Source: Tardiphaga sp.
GTDB lineage: Bacteria; Pseudomonadota; Alphaproteobacteria; Rhizobiales; Xanthobacteraceae
Length of the DNA stretch: 15,466 nt
NCBI GenBank assembly: GCA_028290325.1
Contig: JAQGJY010000421.1
Span: forward strand, 1 to 15,466
Direction of reading: 5' to 3'
Positions 14,262 to 15,466 of this stretch are shown here, piece after piece (positions within the stretch are counted from its first letter, which is position 1; each line of letters opens with the position of its first letter). The notes beneath the pieces are model-generated. The model worked only from the letters and a program-made list of their open reading frames with translations, did not search any database and was not told where the DNA came from. The position numbers were made by a program, and so were the translations under genes.

Positions 14262-15466
14262 ATGGCTGATGAAACCGCAACGCTCGCCGCTTATGTCGCG
14301 CAACTGAAATTCGACGACATTCCGCCGCAGGTGCTGACCCGCGCCAAGACGCTGACGCTGGATTTTCTCGGCAGCGCGATCCGCGCGCGCAAGGAATCCG
14401 AATCGACGCCGTCGATCGTCAAGATGGTCGAGGCGCTGTCGCTCGACGGCAAGGGCGATTCCACCGTGTTCGGCGATACGCGGACGTGGACCCCGGCGGT
14501 GGCGGCGCTGTTGAACGGCGCAATGGGCCATTCGCTCGATTTCGATGACACGCATGCGGATTCATCGCTGCATCCGTCCGCGCCGGTCGTGCCCGCCGCG
14601 TTCGCCGTCGGCGAGATGATGGGCTCGTCGGGCCGCGACGTGCTCACCGCGATCGTCGCCGGTTATGAGGTCTGCTGCCGGCTCGGCAACGCCCTCGACC
14701 CGACCTCGCATTATGCGCGCGGCTTCCATCCCACCGCGACCGCCGGCACCTATGGCGCGGCGGCGGCGGCGGCAAAATTGTTCGGTCTCACGGCAGGGCA
14801 GATTGTCTCGGCTTTCGGCGTGTCCGGGAGTCAGGCCGCGGGCTCGTTGCAGTTTCTCGTCAACGGCGCCTGGAACAAACGCTATCAGGTCGGCGCGGCG
14901 GCGATGAACGGCGTCATCGCCGCGACTTTGGCGCGTCATGACTTTCTGGGCTCCAGCGAGTCCGTCGAGGGCAAGCATGGCTTGCTGGTCGGCTACAGCG
15001 ACGACGCGCATCCCGACAAGGCCGTCGCGGGCCTCGGCACGATCTATGAAACCATGAAGATCGGCGTCAAACCCTATCCGAGCTGCCGCTATACCCATGC
15101 CGCGATCGACGCGTTGATCGCGATGCGCCGCGAGCACAATCTGACGCCGGACCAGGTGAAACGCGTCGAGATCGGCCTGCATCGCAACGGGATTACGCTG
15201 ACCGGCGATGAGGCGACCAAGCGCCGGCCCGACTCGATCGTCGGCGGTCAGTTCTCGATGTTCTTCACCGGCGCGCTGGCGCTCGATCAGGGCCGCTTCG
15301 GCTGGGACGATTACGCGCGGCTCGGCGACGATGCGATCAATGCGCTGGCCGACAGGTTCGACGTGGTGCAGGACGATCGCCTCGAAGGCCGGCCGCATCC
15401 ATTCGGCGCGCGCGTCAGCATCGAGACCGAGGATGGCCTGCATGAGCGGATCTATTACGATCCCTC
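14262..15466 (+). CDS. MmgE/PrpD family protein, 3' end missing
   Basis: The frame starts at ATG 14262 and stays open for 401 codons to the window edge. Family members are about 450 residues, so roughly 50 are missing. The family includes 2-methylcitrate dehydratase, cis-aconitate decarboxylase and several uncharacterised dehydratases. The helical N-terminal domain contains GHSLDFDDTH (89-98), GYEVCCRLG (134-142), GFHPTATAGTYGAA (154-167) and NKRYQVGAAA (205-214); KPYPSCRYTHAAIDA (270-284) opens the second part. A ribosome site GAGGA (14250-14254) lies 7 nt upstream. No other methylcitrate-cycle gene is in view, so prpD itself is not claimed. Many rhizobial MmgE/PrpD paralogues sit in catabolic clusters, which may continue beyond the window. 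Confidence 0.93.
   Translation, partial: MADETATLAAYVAQLKFDDIPPQVLTRAKTLTLDFLGSAIRARKESESTPSIVKMVEALSLDGKGDSTVFGDTRTWTPAVAALLNGAMGHSLDFDDTHADSSLHPSAPVVPAAFAVGEMMGSSGRDVLTAIVAGYEVCCRLGNALDPTSHYARGFHPTATAGTYGAAAAAAKLFGLTAGQIVSAFGVSGSQAAGSLQFLVNGAWNKRYQVGAAAMNGVIAATLARHDFLGSSESVEGKHGLLVGYSDDAHPDKAVAGLGTIYETMKIGVKPYPSCRYTHAAIDALIAMRREHNLTPDQVKRVEIGLHRNGITLTGDEATKRRPDSIVGGQFSMFFTGALALDQGRFGWDDYARLGDDAINALADRFDVVQDDRLEGRPHPFGARVSIETEDGLHERIYYDP

Noticed and set aside
14262..15466. Naming the gene prpD (methylcitrate dehydratase)
   Set aside because: The family has many paralogues and no other methylcitrate-cycle gene is visible, so only the family name is supported.

Overview
The window is GC-rich chromosomal DNA of an alphaproteobacterium. 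It is probably a member of the Rhizobiales near Bradyrhizobium, Rhodopseudomonas or Afipia. I base this on the strong G/C bias at third codon positions, the run queG - GST-like - uppP - NDUFA9-type gene - tRNA-Leu that I recall from that group, and a DUF3072 gene beside a 61-residue protein of a kind I associate with Bradyrhizobium. The genus is inference. I see no transposase, integrase, phage gene or CRISPR array. Both ends cut through genes: queG on the left and an MmgE/PrpD gene on the right.

Left part (1-4212). On the minus strand, a GST-like protein that may be the FtsZ regulator FzlA is followed by queG (tRNA queuosine synthesis). Divergent from them, uppP (undecaprenyl-diphosphate phosphatase) runs rightward. 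It converges on a leftward NDUFA9-type atypical SDR gene across an imperfect inverted repeat. Next comes tRNA-Leu(CAG), behind an excellent sigma-70 promoter (TTGACA-N17-TACTAA).

Middle part (4213-11683). A 306-bp gene-free spacer follows the tRNA. It holds two perfect 17-bp tandem copies next to the tRNA end, three 14-bp degenerate direct repeats and a dyad. Then come two rightward gene pairs, each joined by an ATGA stop/start overlap. The first is a TcuA/CobZ-like flavoprotein with a beta-hydroxyacid-dehydrogenase-like enzyme. The second is an SbcD/Mre11-like nuclease with a large SbcC/YhaN-like coiled-coil ATPase that has a single cysteine and so no zinc hook.

Right part (11684-15466). 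Two small leftward genes (a 61-residue protein, then a DUF3072 protein) form a tight operon. Its last stop codon abuts the stop of the ATPase gene. Upstream of this operon are two contiguous perfect palindromes. Further right, a FUSC-family membrane protein and a VOC-family protein form a leftward pair with another ATGA overlap. An MmgE/PrpD-family gene diverges from them across a spacer with a perfect 8-bp-stem hairpin.

Nothing here is clearly a new system. The best leads are the hookless SbcCD-like pair, the FzlA candidate, the flavoprotein/dehydrogenase pair with an altered substrate motif and its repeat-bearing upstream region, and the small-protein operon with its double palindrome.
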